Shown here in pieces: positions 40,145-48,460 of a DNA stretch of 64,000 bases. Made by a program: the position numbers and the translations under genes. Source of the DNA: Aurantimonas sp036549475 (GTDB lineage: Bacteria; Pseudomonadota; Alphaproteobacteria; Rhizobiales; Rhizobiaceae). Under the pieces are notes generated by a model that had not been told where the DNA came from, ran no database searches, and was given only the letters and a program-made list of their open reading frames with translations. Position 1 is the stretch's first letter. Each line of letters opens with the position of its first letter. The stretch spans positions 21,855 to 85,854 of the forward strand of contig NZ_JAZHLI010000015.1 in NCBI RefSeq assembly GCF_036549475.1, in the 5' to 3' direction.

Positions 40145-40475
40145 CGGTTACCCTCCGGTCAAGCTTATGAGGCGCCGTGGCCTACCGAGCGAGGCTGCTT
40201 GCGGGTTCACGCGTCGGTGCTGACAAAACACCGTGACGGCGCAAACGTTCCCGGAGGGGAAAACTTTTTTGGCCTAGGTAGTGGGGTTGCGGGGTTCGGC
40301 AAGGGAAGCGAGTGGCTTCAGGCAGATGACACTGCTTCACCGGGGCGCATTCGCCGTCTCCACATCGGCAGCCTACGCTAGCCCCTGCCGACGGGCAACC
40401 ACAAGAAAGGCCGGCTCACCTCGTGGTGGCCGGCCCAATCCCATCTGCAGGCGGTGGTCAGTTGTGTGGACTGCC
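40145..40475. other. Intergenic interval upstream of rpoH
   Basis: About 330 bases between carD (ending here) and rpoH (starting here), both minus strand. It contains the carD terminator at 40403-40435 and should contain the rpoH promoter; the AT-rich block GGGAAAACTTTTTTGGCC near 40255-40272 is the best candidate. No gene seen. Confidence 0.5.
40403..40435 (-). terminator. Terminator of carD
   Basis: Stem GGCCGGC(T)CACC / GGTGGCCGGCC with a single bulged base and TCGT loop. On the minus strand it is followed by TTTCTTG. It lies 40 bases after the carD stop. Confidence 0.7.
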
Positions 40476-41087
40476 TTAGGCAGCCTTTTCCTGCTCGGAG
40501 GTTTCGCCGGTTGTGGCAGCAGGCACGTCGGTCTCGCCCTCGGCTTCTTCCTCGCCCTTGGCACCGCGCTTCGGGCCTTTGTTGAGGTTCAGCTCGATCA
40601 GTTGCACGGCTTCGGTCTCGGAGACCTCGTTGACTGCGGCAAGCTCGCGAGCCATGCGACCGAGCGCAGCTTCGTAAAGTTGCCGTTCGGAATAGGACTG
40701 CTCGGGCTGGCTGTCGGCCCTGTAGAGATCCCGGACGACCTCGGCGATCTGGATCAGGTCGCCGGAATTGATCTTGGCGTCGTATTCCTGTGCACGGCGG
40801 CTCCACATGGTCTTTTTCACGCGAGCGCGGCCCTGCACGACTTTCAGCGAGCGCTCGACGAAATCCGTTTCAGAGAGTTTGCGCATGCCGACGGCGTCGG
40901 CCTTGGCGACCGGTACCTTCAAGCGCATCTTGTCTTTCTCGAAGTCGATGACGAAGAGCTCGAGCTTCATGCCCGCTACTTCCTGCTCCTCGATGGCAAC
41001 GATCTGGCCGACGCCATGAGCCGGATAGACAATGCTCTCTCCGGTTTTGAATCCCTGGCGGTTGGAAGCCTTCTTCTGACTGCTCAT
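40476..41087 (-). CDS. carD: CarD family transcriptional regulator
   Basis: 203 residues. The N-terminal CarD/CdnL RNA-polymerase-interacting domain reads KTGESIVYPAHGVGQIVAIE and LFVIDFEKDKMRLKVPVAKA. The helical DNA-binding part has KTMWSRRAQEYDAKINSGDL and SYSERQLYEAALGRMARELA. The C-terminal 40 residues are Glu/Ala-rich. It stabilises open promoter complexes, often at rRNA promoters. GGGAGTTT precedes the ATG. Usually near fdxA in rhizobia. Confidence 0.93.
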   Translation of the reverse strand: MSSQKKASNRQGFKTGESIVYPAHGVGQIVAIEEQEVAGMKLELFVIDFEKDKMRLKVPVAKADAVGMRKLSETDFVERSLKVVQGRARVKKTMWSRRAQEYDAKINSGDLIQIAEVVRDLYRADSQPEQSYSERQLYEAALGRMARELAAVNEVSETEAVQLIELNLNKGPKRGAKGEEEAEGETDVPAATTGETSEQEKAA

Positions 41088-41508
41088 ACGCTTTTTTAAA
41101 CTCCCTGTTGTGCCTGGCCGCGGCAGCCGCTAGACACGGGTGGCGGCGCAGGCGCCGCCGTTTGCTTGGGGCCCGGCGGTACTTGCCGGACCGCAGTCGA
41201 TCGGTGTAATCGCCTCCCGTGTTCCCGCATGAGCACCGCATGGACCGAAGAGGGTCGCAGGCGGTTGATCATTCAACTCGGTAGGGGAAGCATCCTTTTC
41301 GGACAGGCCCGAGAGCGCTGGACGGCGTCAAGAGCTGGCCATCAGGCCGACTGTGTGACGACAGTACACCAATCAGACGAAAAATTCAAGGTTTTGCCGT
41401 TTGGTTGGCTGTTCACCGCGGCGCAGCATCGGCGTGCCACGAATCGTGGACCTGCTTGATGCGCCGCGTCACCCATGCCTCCCGGTGGCGGATCGTTCAA
41501 AGGCGCAA
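41088..41508. other. Intergenic interval upstream of carD
   Basis: About 420 bases. Contains a GC palindrome GGCGGCGC-AG-GCGCCGCC (41142-41159) some 55 bases before carD, in what is probably its 5' leader. A short plus-strand open frame here has no protein-like character. No other feature recognised. Confidence 0.45.
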
Positions 41509-42267
41509 TCAGCGCGGACCGGGTCCGCCAGCTGACATCGTCACCGGTACGCGGAAGTGCAGATAATTCGTATCGAATTCGCCGACGCGCGCCAGGGCCG
41601 GCCAGTCCTTGATCGTCATGCGCGAGCGTTCCCGATCGATCAGGTTTTCGGCCTTCAGTTCCTGCAAGACCCGATTGACCGTCACGACCGTCAGCCCGAG
41701 CGCATCGGCCAGTTCATGCTGGGTGAGCGGGAGGTGGTAGACGAGATCCGGCGCGAGTTGCACTGCGCGTAGCCGGACCGCGAGTTCGCAAAGAAGATGC
41801 GCCGTGCGACTCTTGCCGGACAGGCGGCCGAGCCCCACGATCCATTCGCGGAAGATCGCACCATCGATCAGTGTCTCCAGCCACAGTGCAGCGGCGACAT
41901 TGGGCCGCTCACGACACAGACTCCAGACGGCTTCATGGGGAACGAAACCGACTCGCGAGGGTGTCATCGCCGCGAAGCTGTGGTCCATGTAGTGGATGTG
42001 CAGGCTGTGCAGGTCCGGAATGTCGCCAGGAACATGAAACGCGATGATCTGCCGCCTGCCGTCGCGGATGTTGCGATAGCGACAGGTAAAGCCCTCGACC
42101 AGAATGCAGCAATGGGAGACCGTCTGGCCCTCGCTGACGATATCCTCGTCTGCCTGCACGTCGCGAATGATGACAGGCAGAGCCGAAAGCGCAGCCCGAT
42201 CCTCGTCATCCAACTCCGCCACCTTGTCGAGACGAGTGATCAGCTTGCGATGGGCATCGTTGGTCAA
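41509..42267 (-). CDS. Crp/Fnr family transcriptional regulator
   Basis: 252 residues. Cyclic-nucleotide-binding-like beta roll (VSEGQTVSHCCILVEGFTCRYR, IIAFHVPGDIPDLHSL) and a C-terminal HTH (LPLTQHELADALGLTVVTVNRVLQELK). It lacks the N-terminal cysteine cluster of Fnr, so direct oxygen sensing is unlikely. TTG start supported by AAGGAAGG seven bases upstream. Divergent from a diguanylate cyclase gene across 276 bases, which it may control. Confidence 0.9.
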   Translation of the reverse strand: MTNDAHRKLITRLDKVAELDDEDRAALSALPVIIRDVQADEDIVSEGQTVSHCCILVEGFTCRYRNIRDGRRQIIAFHVPGDIPDLHSLHIHYMDHSFAAMTPSRVGFVPHEAVWSLCRERPNVAAALWLETLIDGAIFREWIVGLGRLSGKSRTAHLLCELAVRLRAVQLAPDLVYHLPLTQHELADALGLTVVTVNRVLQELKAENLIDRERSRMTIKDWPALARVGEFDTNYLHFRVPVTMSAGGPGPR

Positions 42268-42543
42268 CGCGCAGCCTTCCTTTCAATCCCGCTACCGGAG
42301 ACATCGTGAGCTTTCCAGCGACTGCTATCGTTCCGTGTCGCCATCTCACCCGCATGACAGGCGGATGCCGGGGCTGCAAGGCCGTTCTTGTTTGGGAAGC
42401 TGATTGCGGGATGCACTTGGAATGGTGCGCGACACATGTGCCACGGACCGGGAGAATCGCCACACCCTCACCGAAGATTAATCATTTCGAACAAGAACGG
42501 CGCGACAGTCGAACGAGTTCAATGATCCGATTGACCGGGTATC

Positions 42544-43710
42544 GTGGCCGATTTCGATCTCTTCTTCGTGCTCCTGAACGGGCTTGGCCTGATGGCGCTG
42601 ATTGCCCTGGCCTTCGGCACGCTCGAGCGTCTGGTGCCTGACCACTCGTTGCGGCCATGGCTGCACGGGTCGGTCTTCGCGCTTGGCACGATTGCCGCGA
42701 TGCTGTCTGCAGCGCCGCTCGCCGATGGTATCATCATCGACGTGCGCTGCGTGATCGTCGCACTGGCAGGAGCCTTCGTAGGTTGGCCGGCCGCTTTGCT
42801 AGCAGGGCTCGCGGGCGTGCTCTTCCGGATCTGGCTCGGGGGCGTCGGTGCGCCCATCGGTGTCACGACGGTCGTGTTTGCCGCCGGCGTGGGGCTGGTG
42901 TGGGGTTGGCTGTACCGGTCCGGCCAAACGGCGAAACGTCGTCATCTCATGCTGCTCGGCCTCGTCGTATCCGCCCATGTGGCGCTGTTCATCTTCTTGC
43001 CCGTGCCGGATCCTCTGACGTTAACGGCGCGCGTGATCCCCTATGTCGTACCGACCTATCTGGCCGGCGTCTTCGTGATGGGCTCGATGATGCAGCGAGA
43101 GGCGCGGATGATCCGACGCGAGCAGAGCCTGGAAGTGGACGCCTTTACCGATTCCCTCACCGGTCTCGCCAATCGCCGAGCCTATGACGCGCTGGTTGCC
43201 GACGAATTGGCCAAAGCTCGGCACGGCCCGGTGGGCGCCGCACTCCTCGTGGTCGATTTCGATTATTTCAAGCAGATCAACGACACTTATGGTCACGAAA
43301 TCGGCGACGAGGCGTTGAAGGCTGTCGGGAAGATCATGAGGTCCTGCGTGCGGCACGGCGACTATGTCTGCCGCCACGGCGGTGAGGAATTTGCGGTGAT
43401 CCTGCCGCAGACAGGGATCCCACAGGCGCGACGCGCAGCAGAGCGCATACGTCACGCCATCGAAACCGCCCCGCTGACTGCCCGGGATCGGCGCCTGTCC
43501 CTGACTGTGAGCATCGGCGTTGCCGCCACGCCCCAGCATGCCGACGACGCGGACACCCTCTATCGCTGCGCCGATGCAGCGCTCTACGAGGCCAAGAGCG
43601 AGGGCCGCGACCGTGTCGTGGTCTATGGCCGCAGGCAGTCAGGTTTGTCCGTGCTAGCGCTCGAACTGGCATCCCCGATCAAGGCGGAGAGCCTGGCGAT
43701 TGCAGGCTGA
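42544..43710 (+). CDS. Membrane diguanylate cyclase (GGDEF)
   Basis: 388 residues. N-terminal membrane sensor of about six helices, related to that of the cyclase at 27741 (both start with a short polar stretch then FF-x-x-x-x-NGLG). The GGDEF domain has DSLTGLANRRAYDAL, the inhibitory RHGD site and a canonical HGGEEF loop, so it should synthesise c-di-GMP and be product-inhibited. GTG start. Divergent from a Crp/Fnr regulator. Confidence 0.9.
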   Translation: MADFDLFFVLLNGLGLMALIALAFGTLERLVPDHSLRPWLHGSVFALGTIAAMLSAAPLADGIIIDVRCVIVALAGAFVGWPAALLAGLAGVLFRIWLGGVGAPIGVTTVVFAAGVGLVWGWLYRSGQTAKRRHLMLLGLVVSAHVALFIFLPVPDPLTLTARVIPYVVPTYLAGVFVMGSMMQREARMIRREQSLEVDAFTDSLTGLANRRAYDALVADELAKARHGPVGAALLVVDFDYFKQINDTYGHEIGDEALKAVGKIMRSCVRHGDYVCRHGGEEFAVILPQTGIPQARRAAERIRHAIETAPLTARDRRLSLTVSIGVAATPQHADDADTLYRCADAALYEAKSEGRDRVVVYGRRQSGLSVLALELASPIKAESLAIAG

Positions 43711-43737
43711 CATCTGCGTTCCGGGAAGGCGACAGAA

Positions 43738-44907
43738 TCATCCCCGGGCGAGAGCCGCCTCGGCAAGGCGTTGCCAATAGCTTGCGCCATAGGCAATCGC
43801 GTCGTCAGCGAAATCGTAATTCGCGCTGTGCAGGCTGGCGCTGTCGCCGTTTCCGACGAAGACATAGGCGCCGGGGCGTTTCTCCAGCATGTAGGAGAAG
43901 TCCTCGCCGGCCATCAGCGGCGCGGCGGCTCTGTCCACAGCGTCGGCACCCACAATCTCGGCCGCGATTCCCGCGCAGAACTCTGCTTCTTCGGCGTCGT
44001 TGACCGTGATGGGGTAGTTGCGGTCGTAGTCGACCCGCACATTCGCGCCATGCGCCGCGGCCACCCCTGCGGCAATCTCGCGAATCCGCACTTCGGCCAG
44101 TTCGCGCAGTTCGTGCGACAGCGCGCGCACAGTTCCGGACACCATCGCTTCGTCCGGTATGACATTGTGGGCGAAGCCGGAATGGAACTGAGTCACCGAG
44201 ACGACCAGCGACTGCAATGGATCGGCGTTACGCGCGACAATCGCCTGCAGTCCCTGAACAATGGCGGCGCCGACGATGATGGGATCGACCGTGCGATGGG
44301 GCAGGGCGGCATGGCCACCACGGCCGTCCACGGTGATGATGAATTCGTCGGTGGATGCCATGATCGGACCCCCTCGCATGCCGAACCGGCCGACAGGCAT
44401 GCCCGGCAGGTTGTGCATGCCGTAGACGCGGCTGATCGGCAGCCGGTCGAACAAGCCGTCCTCGATCATCGCCTTCGCCCCGGCGCCGCCTTCCTCCGCT
44501 GGCTGGAAGATCAGGGCAACCGTGCCATCGAAGGCGCGCGTTTCGCACAGGCTGCGGCCGGCCGCGAGCAGCATCGCCGTATGCCCGTCATGACCGCAGG
44601 CATGCATCACCCCGGGCACTTGCGAGGCATATGCCACACCGGTCTCCTCGGTGATCGGCAACGCGTCCATGTCCGCCCGCAGACCGACCATCGCACCACC
44701 GGCGCCGCTTCGGCCGTGTACGAGGCCAACGACACCGGTCGTGCCCATGCCGGTAATCACCTCGTCGCAGCCGAAATCGCGCAGCTTGCCGGCGACGAAG
44801 GCCGCCGTCTCGTGTACGTCGTAAAGGAGTTCCGGCCGCTGGTGCATGTGCTGGCGCCAGCCGGCTATCTCCAGTTGCGCGTCCGCGATTCGGTTGTTGA
44901 CAGGCAT
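43738..44907 (-). CDS. M20 family amidohydrolase (aminoacylase/hippurate hydrolase type)
   Basis: 389 residues. Metal ligands in HACGHDGHT (His102, Cys104, His106), catalytic Glu pair in QPAEEGGAGA (138-139), and later ligands in HNLPGMPVG and MAGEDFSYML. The Cys in the first motif is typical of the HipO/AmaA group, which removes acyl groups from amino acids. Cytoplasmic. Convergent with the diguanylate cyclase; it points away from the carboxypeptidase gene. Confidence 0.92.
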   Translation of the reverse strand: MPVNNRIADAQLEIAGWRQHMHQRPELLYDVHETAAFVAGKLRDFGCDEVITGMGTTGVVGLVHGRSGAGGAMVGLRADMDALPITEETGVAYASQVPGVMHACGHDGHTAMLLAAGRSLCETRAFDGTVALIFQPAEEGGAGAKAMIEDGLFDRLPISRVYGMHNLPGMPVGRFGMRGGPIMASTDEFIITVDGRGGHAALPHRTVDPIIVGAAIVQGLQAIVARNADPLQSLVVSVTQFHSGFAHNVIPDEAMVSGTVRALSHELRELAEVRIREIAAGVAAAHGANVRVDYDRNYPITVNDAEEAEFCAGIAAEIVGADAVDRAAAPLMAGEDFSYMLEKRPGAYVFVGNGDSASLHSANYDFADDAIAYGASYWQRLAEAALARG

Positions 44908-45070
44908 AGCGACTTTCCGACTCTCTAGTCCGGACCTACAAAGAAATGTGAGGTCGATGCGTCAATCCGGCGTTGCCATGCTTGGGTCACAGGCGGAGGC
45001 TACGCGCCCGCAGGCTGTATCGGATCGGCGACGAACGGCAGCCTGACCGCAATCAATGAAGGAATCCAGC

Positions 45071-46516
45071 GTGAAGACGCGCGCGTCCCGATCATTTCCG
45101 GCTTTTCCCCTTGTTTGCCTTTTGTCCCTCGCTCTCGCGGTGACGCCGTGGGGCGGCGGAATCGCGCTGGCCCAGACGGCAAAGGCCGAGACGACCGAAA
45201 AGTCCGAAACGGCAGCGGTCCAGCCGATGGCCTCGATCGTGGTAGATGTCGCGACGGGCAAAGTCTTGTCGCAAGAGCGTGCGTCCGAACGACGCTATCC
45301 CGCGTCTACGACGAAGCTGATGACCGCGTATCTGGTGCTGGCGGCCTTGCGCGATTCGAAGCTGGCGCTCGACTCGCCGGTCATCGTCACCCGCCGCTCT
45401 GCTGCCGAGCCACCCAGCAAGATGGGCTTCAAGCCGGGTTCGGTGATCCGGCTCGACCTCGCCATGCGGATGATGCTGGTGAAGTCGGCCAACGACGTTG
45501 CCTATGCTATCGGCGAGACGGTCGGCGGGTCGATGGAGTCATTCGTCGAGATGATGAACGACACGGCCGCGCGGCTTGGGATGGCAGATACGCGCTTCAT
45601 CAACGCCAATGGGCTGCCGGGCGAGGGACAGTACTCCTCGGCCAGGGACCTCGCCATCCTCGGTCTCGCGATCCGCCGCGAGTTTCCGGCCTTTGCCGAC
45701 TATTTCGGTACGGAGGCGATCTCCACCGGTTCGGCGATCATGAACAACGGCAACAAGCTGCTCGGCCGATTCGACGGTGCCGACGGCATGAAGACTGGTT
45801 ATATCTGTGCGTCGGGATTCAACCTCGTGTCCTCCGCGACACGCGACGGACGCACGCTCGTGGCGGTGGTGCTTGGCGCAAACGGCACTATACCGCGCGA
45901 ACGCTATTCCGCCGAGATACTGGAGGCGGGCTTTGCAACCGACCCTGCGACGGTGGACCTTCGGGTCGACGAACTACCGCGCGCATCCGGCGACCTCGTC
46001 GATATTTCCGAGTATATCTGTTCGCCTGAGGGCCGAACCGCGCGGGCCAACGAAAGGGTCGAGGAAAGCGGGCGGGACCAGACCTTCGGCTCACCCCACA
46101 TGCACGATCTCGAGCGTTCGCCTGTCGTCTTCCGGGTGAGCCTCGGTGGCGCCGCCGGCAACGAGATCGCCGAGCCCGGCATCTCAGTCATTGCTGCCTA
46201 TGGCATTCCGCTGCCGACGCCGCGCCCAGACTATACGCCGCCAACCAAAGCGGATGTCTCCAGCGAACCGGGCGGGCCTGTCCCGGAAGAACCGCAGGCC
46301 CCCGCCGCGACCAGCGAGGAAGCGGTCGACGGGGAGGAGGCCAAGGTCACCGCCGAAGGCGCGGGCGACAGTGCAGGCAATTCCGAAGCCACGGGCCCGG
46401 GGGTTGATCGTGACGGAAAGACCTCGCGCCTTTCCATCCGCCACGATGACGCGTTAGCACTGCGCGAGACGACGACGGCGCCGGTGCCGCGTGCGCTCGA
46501 ACGGACGCCAAACTGA
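45071..46516 (+). CDS. D-alanyl-D-alanine carboxypeptidase (S11, PBP5/DacF-like)
   Basis: 481 residues with a signal peptide ending ALAQT. Penicillin-binding motifs are intact: SxxK in PASTTKLM (about residue 79), SAN near 139 and KTG near 241. It trims pentapeptide side chains in the periplasm. After the catalytic and PBP5-C-like parts the C-terminal 100 residues are Pro/Glu/Ala-rich, possibly a wall-spanning linker. GTG 45071 is favoured by AAGGA seven bases before it; ATG 45056 is in frame but has no site. Overlaps the next gene by 4 bases. Confidence 0.9.
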   Translation: MKTRASRSFPAFPLVCLLSLALAVTPWGGGIALAQTAKAETTEKSETAAVQPMASIVVDVATGKVLSQERASERRYPASTTKLMTAYLVLAALRDSKLALDSPVIVTRRSAAEPPSKMGFKPGSVIRLDLAMRMMLVKSANDVAYAIGETVGGSMESFVEMMNDTAARLGMADTRFINANGLPGEGQYSSARDLAILGLAIRREFPAFADYFGTEAISTGSAIMNNGNKLLGRFDGADGMKTGYICASGFNLVSSATRDGRTLVAVVLGANGTIPRERYSAEILEAGFATDPATVDLRVDELPRASGDLVDISEYICSPEGRTARANERVEESGRDQTFGSPHMHDLERSPVVFRVSLGGAAGNEIAEPGISVIAAYGIPLPTPRPDYTPPTKADVSSEPGGPVPEEPQAPAATSEEAVDGEEAKVTAEGAGDSAGNSEATGPGVDRDGKTSRLSIRHDDALALRETTTAPVPRALERTPN

Positions 46517-47649
46517 CCCGCGCCGAGCTCAGGCTGACCGTTCTCACAGGGTTCCTCGGGGCCGGCAAGACGACGCTGCTCAACCGTCTTCTCGCCGAGC
46601 CGGCCGTGACGAACGCAGCCGTGGTGGTCAACGAATTCGGCGAGACCGGAATCGACCAGCTTCTCATTGAGACCGCGTCCAGCGATGGCGTGATCGAACT
46701 GTCCGACGGCTGCCTGTGCTGCAGCGTGCGCGGCGAACTGGTCGATACGCTGGTCGATCTGGCCAGGCGTCCGCGGCCCGAGGGCGAGCCGCCGCTGGAG
46801 CGGGTGATCGTCGAGACGACCGGGCTCGCAGATCCTGCGCCGATCCTCGCTTCGCTGATGGCCCAGCCTGCGCTTCTGGAGGCCTATGTGCTGGACGGCG
46901 TGGTCGCAGTTGTCGACCGTCTGGCCGGAAGCCGCAATCTTGTCGAACATGCCGAAGCCCGGCGGCAGGTGGCCGTCGCCGACCGCATCGTCGTGACCAA
47001 GGGTGATCTCGCCGACATGGCCACCCGCCCCGCGCTCGACGCTGCACTGGCCGGGCTCAACCCCCGCGCCCAAATCATCGATGCAGGGGACGGACGACTG
47101 CTGGCGGACCGCCTCCTGAATTGCGGCCTCTACGACCCGGCCACGGGAGCCATAAACGCCTGGCGCTGGCTTGGCCTTGCTGGCGAAACCGCCATTCCGT
47201 TTGAGGCACTGGAGACATGCGACGATGTGCATCCCAGCCATCACCATCATGGTGAAGGGTCCCATTCGCATGGCCGCATCCGCTCCTTCTCCCTTGTCGA
47301 AAGCAGGCCTATCGCCTGGGAAGCGGTCGAGGCGTTTCTCGATCTTCTGCGCATGACCCAAGGCGAACATATCCTGAGGATGAAGGCGATCGTCCATCTT
47401 CGCGAAACCCCCGATCGGCCTGTCGTGCTTCACGGCGTCCGCGAATACCAGCATCCGCCGGCGCGATTGTCAGCGTGGCCGAAGGGCACGGAACGCGAGA
47501 CGCGAATCGTGCTGATTGGTGATGGGCTGCCGGAAACCTATGTCCGCGATCTTTTTGCTGCGTTCACCGGCGGTGCCCGTATCGACGCGCCCGATCGCGC
47601 GGCTCTCGAGGACAATCCTCTCGCGGTGCCAGGTCACAGCTTTTTGTGA
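46513..47649 (+). CDS. CobW/G3E-family GTPase, CTG start
   Basis: 378 residues, metal-chaperone type GTPase. Walker A GFLGAGKTT (13-21), CLCC metal-binding motif (67-70), ETTGLADP, and the base-specificity motif TKGD. A His-rich loop HPSHHHHGEGSHSHG (about 238-252) suggests zinc or cobalt. No ATG, GTG or TTG exists in frame between the upstream stop (46447) and the P-loop, so the intact protein needs a CTG, best at 46513, overlapping the carboxypeptidase TGA. A GTG at 46606 would delete the P-loop. Metal target unknown; a PduO-type cobalamin gene lies 13 kb away. Confidence 0.85.
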   Translation: MTRAELRLTVLTGFLGAGKTTLLNRLLAEPAVTNAAVVVNEFGETGIDQLLIETASSDGVIELSDGCLCCSVRGELVDTLVDLARRPRPEGEPPLERVIVETTGLADPAPILASLMAQPALLEAYVLDGVVAVVDRLAGSRNLVEHAEARRQVAVADRIVVTKGDLADMATRPALDAALAGLNPRAQIIDAGDGRLLADRLLNCGLYDPATGAINAWRWLGLAGETAIPFEALETCDDVHPSHHHHGEGSHSHGRIRSFSLVESRPIAWEAVEAFLDLLRMTQGEHILRMKAIVHLRETPDRPVVLHGVREYQHPPARLSAWPKGTERETRIVLIGDGLPETYVRDLFAAFTGGARIDAPDRAALEDNPLAVPGHSFL

Positions 47650-47784
47650 TCTTCAGGCTCACGCCCGCGCCTCAGTAAAATGAACGGCGGCTGCCGTGAT
47701 GTCCTGCGATCTTCCGATTGCGGTGCGACGACCCTATCTGGTGGGCAGCGCCTGCTACCCCATTTCCGCATGTGAAGGTCCCCC

Positions 47785-48336
47785 ATGAGCGAGTATGCGA
47801 TGGATCCCCAGATCATCGTCGATTTCTGGCGTGATGCCGGCCCGAAGCGCTGGTTCGCCAAGGACGACGCGTTCGATGCCACGATCCGGCACCGCTTCGG
47901 CGATATCTACGAACAGGCGGCGGCGGGCGACCGCGACACCTGGATCGAAGAGCCGACCGGCGCGCTTGCTTTGGTCATCCTGCTCGATCAGTTCCCGCGC
48001 AACATCTTCCGCAATTCGCCGCGGGCATTCGCAACCGACGACAAGGCGTTGGCCATCGCCCGCATTGCGCTCGAGCGCCGCGACGATCGGATCGTCGGCG
48101 AGGATCTGAACGCCTTCCTCGCCATCCCGCTGATGCACTCCGAAGATCTGGCCGACCAGGAAGCCTGTGTTGCCTGGATGGAGAAGATCGGCGAACTGGC
48201 GAACCAGAAGGCTGCCGAGGAACACCGCGACATCATCGCCCGCTTCGGCCGCTTTCCGCATCGGAACGCCGTTCTGGGGCGTCAGTCGACAGCCGAGGAG
48301 AGGGAATTCCTCGAGTCGGGTGGGTTCTCAGGCTGA
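47785..48336 (+). CDS. DUF924 family protein
   Basis: 183 residues with the family pattern: IIVDFWRDAGPKRWFAKDDA, LALVILLDQFPRNIFRNSPR, then FLAIPLMHSEDLADQE and FGRFPHRNAVLGR. Helical, TPR-like, cytoplasmic. The Asp-Gln-Phe-x-Arg and Arg-Phe-Pro-His-Arg-Asn motifs are the conserved residues. Biochemical role is not established. Confidence 0.9.
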   Translation: MSEYAMDPQIIVDFWRDAGPKRWFAKDDAFDATIRHRFGDIYEQAAAGDRDTWIEEPTGALALVILLDQFPRNIFRNSPRAFATDDKALAIARIALERRDDRIVGEDLNAFLAIPLMHSEDLADQEACVAWMEKIGELANQKAAEEHRDIIARFGRFPHRNAVLGRQSTAEEREFLESGGFSG

Positions 48337-48460
48337 AACGGCCCGGTCCGTAACTTTTTAAAGTTCTCGGCGTATGCCTCGTTAAGCCCCTTCCCATAAC
48401 CTGTAGCCGTCAACGAGATTTTCGTAATGGCGGGCGAAGCGGGACTGCTGAAAGTGACCG

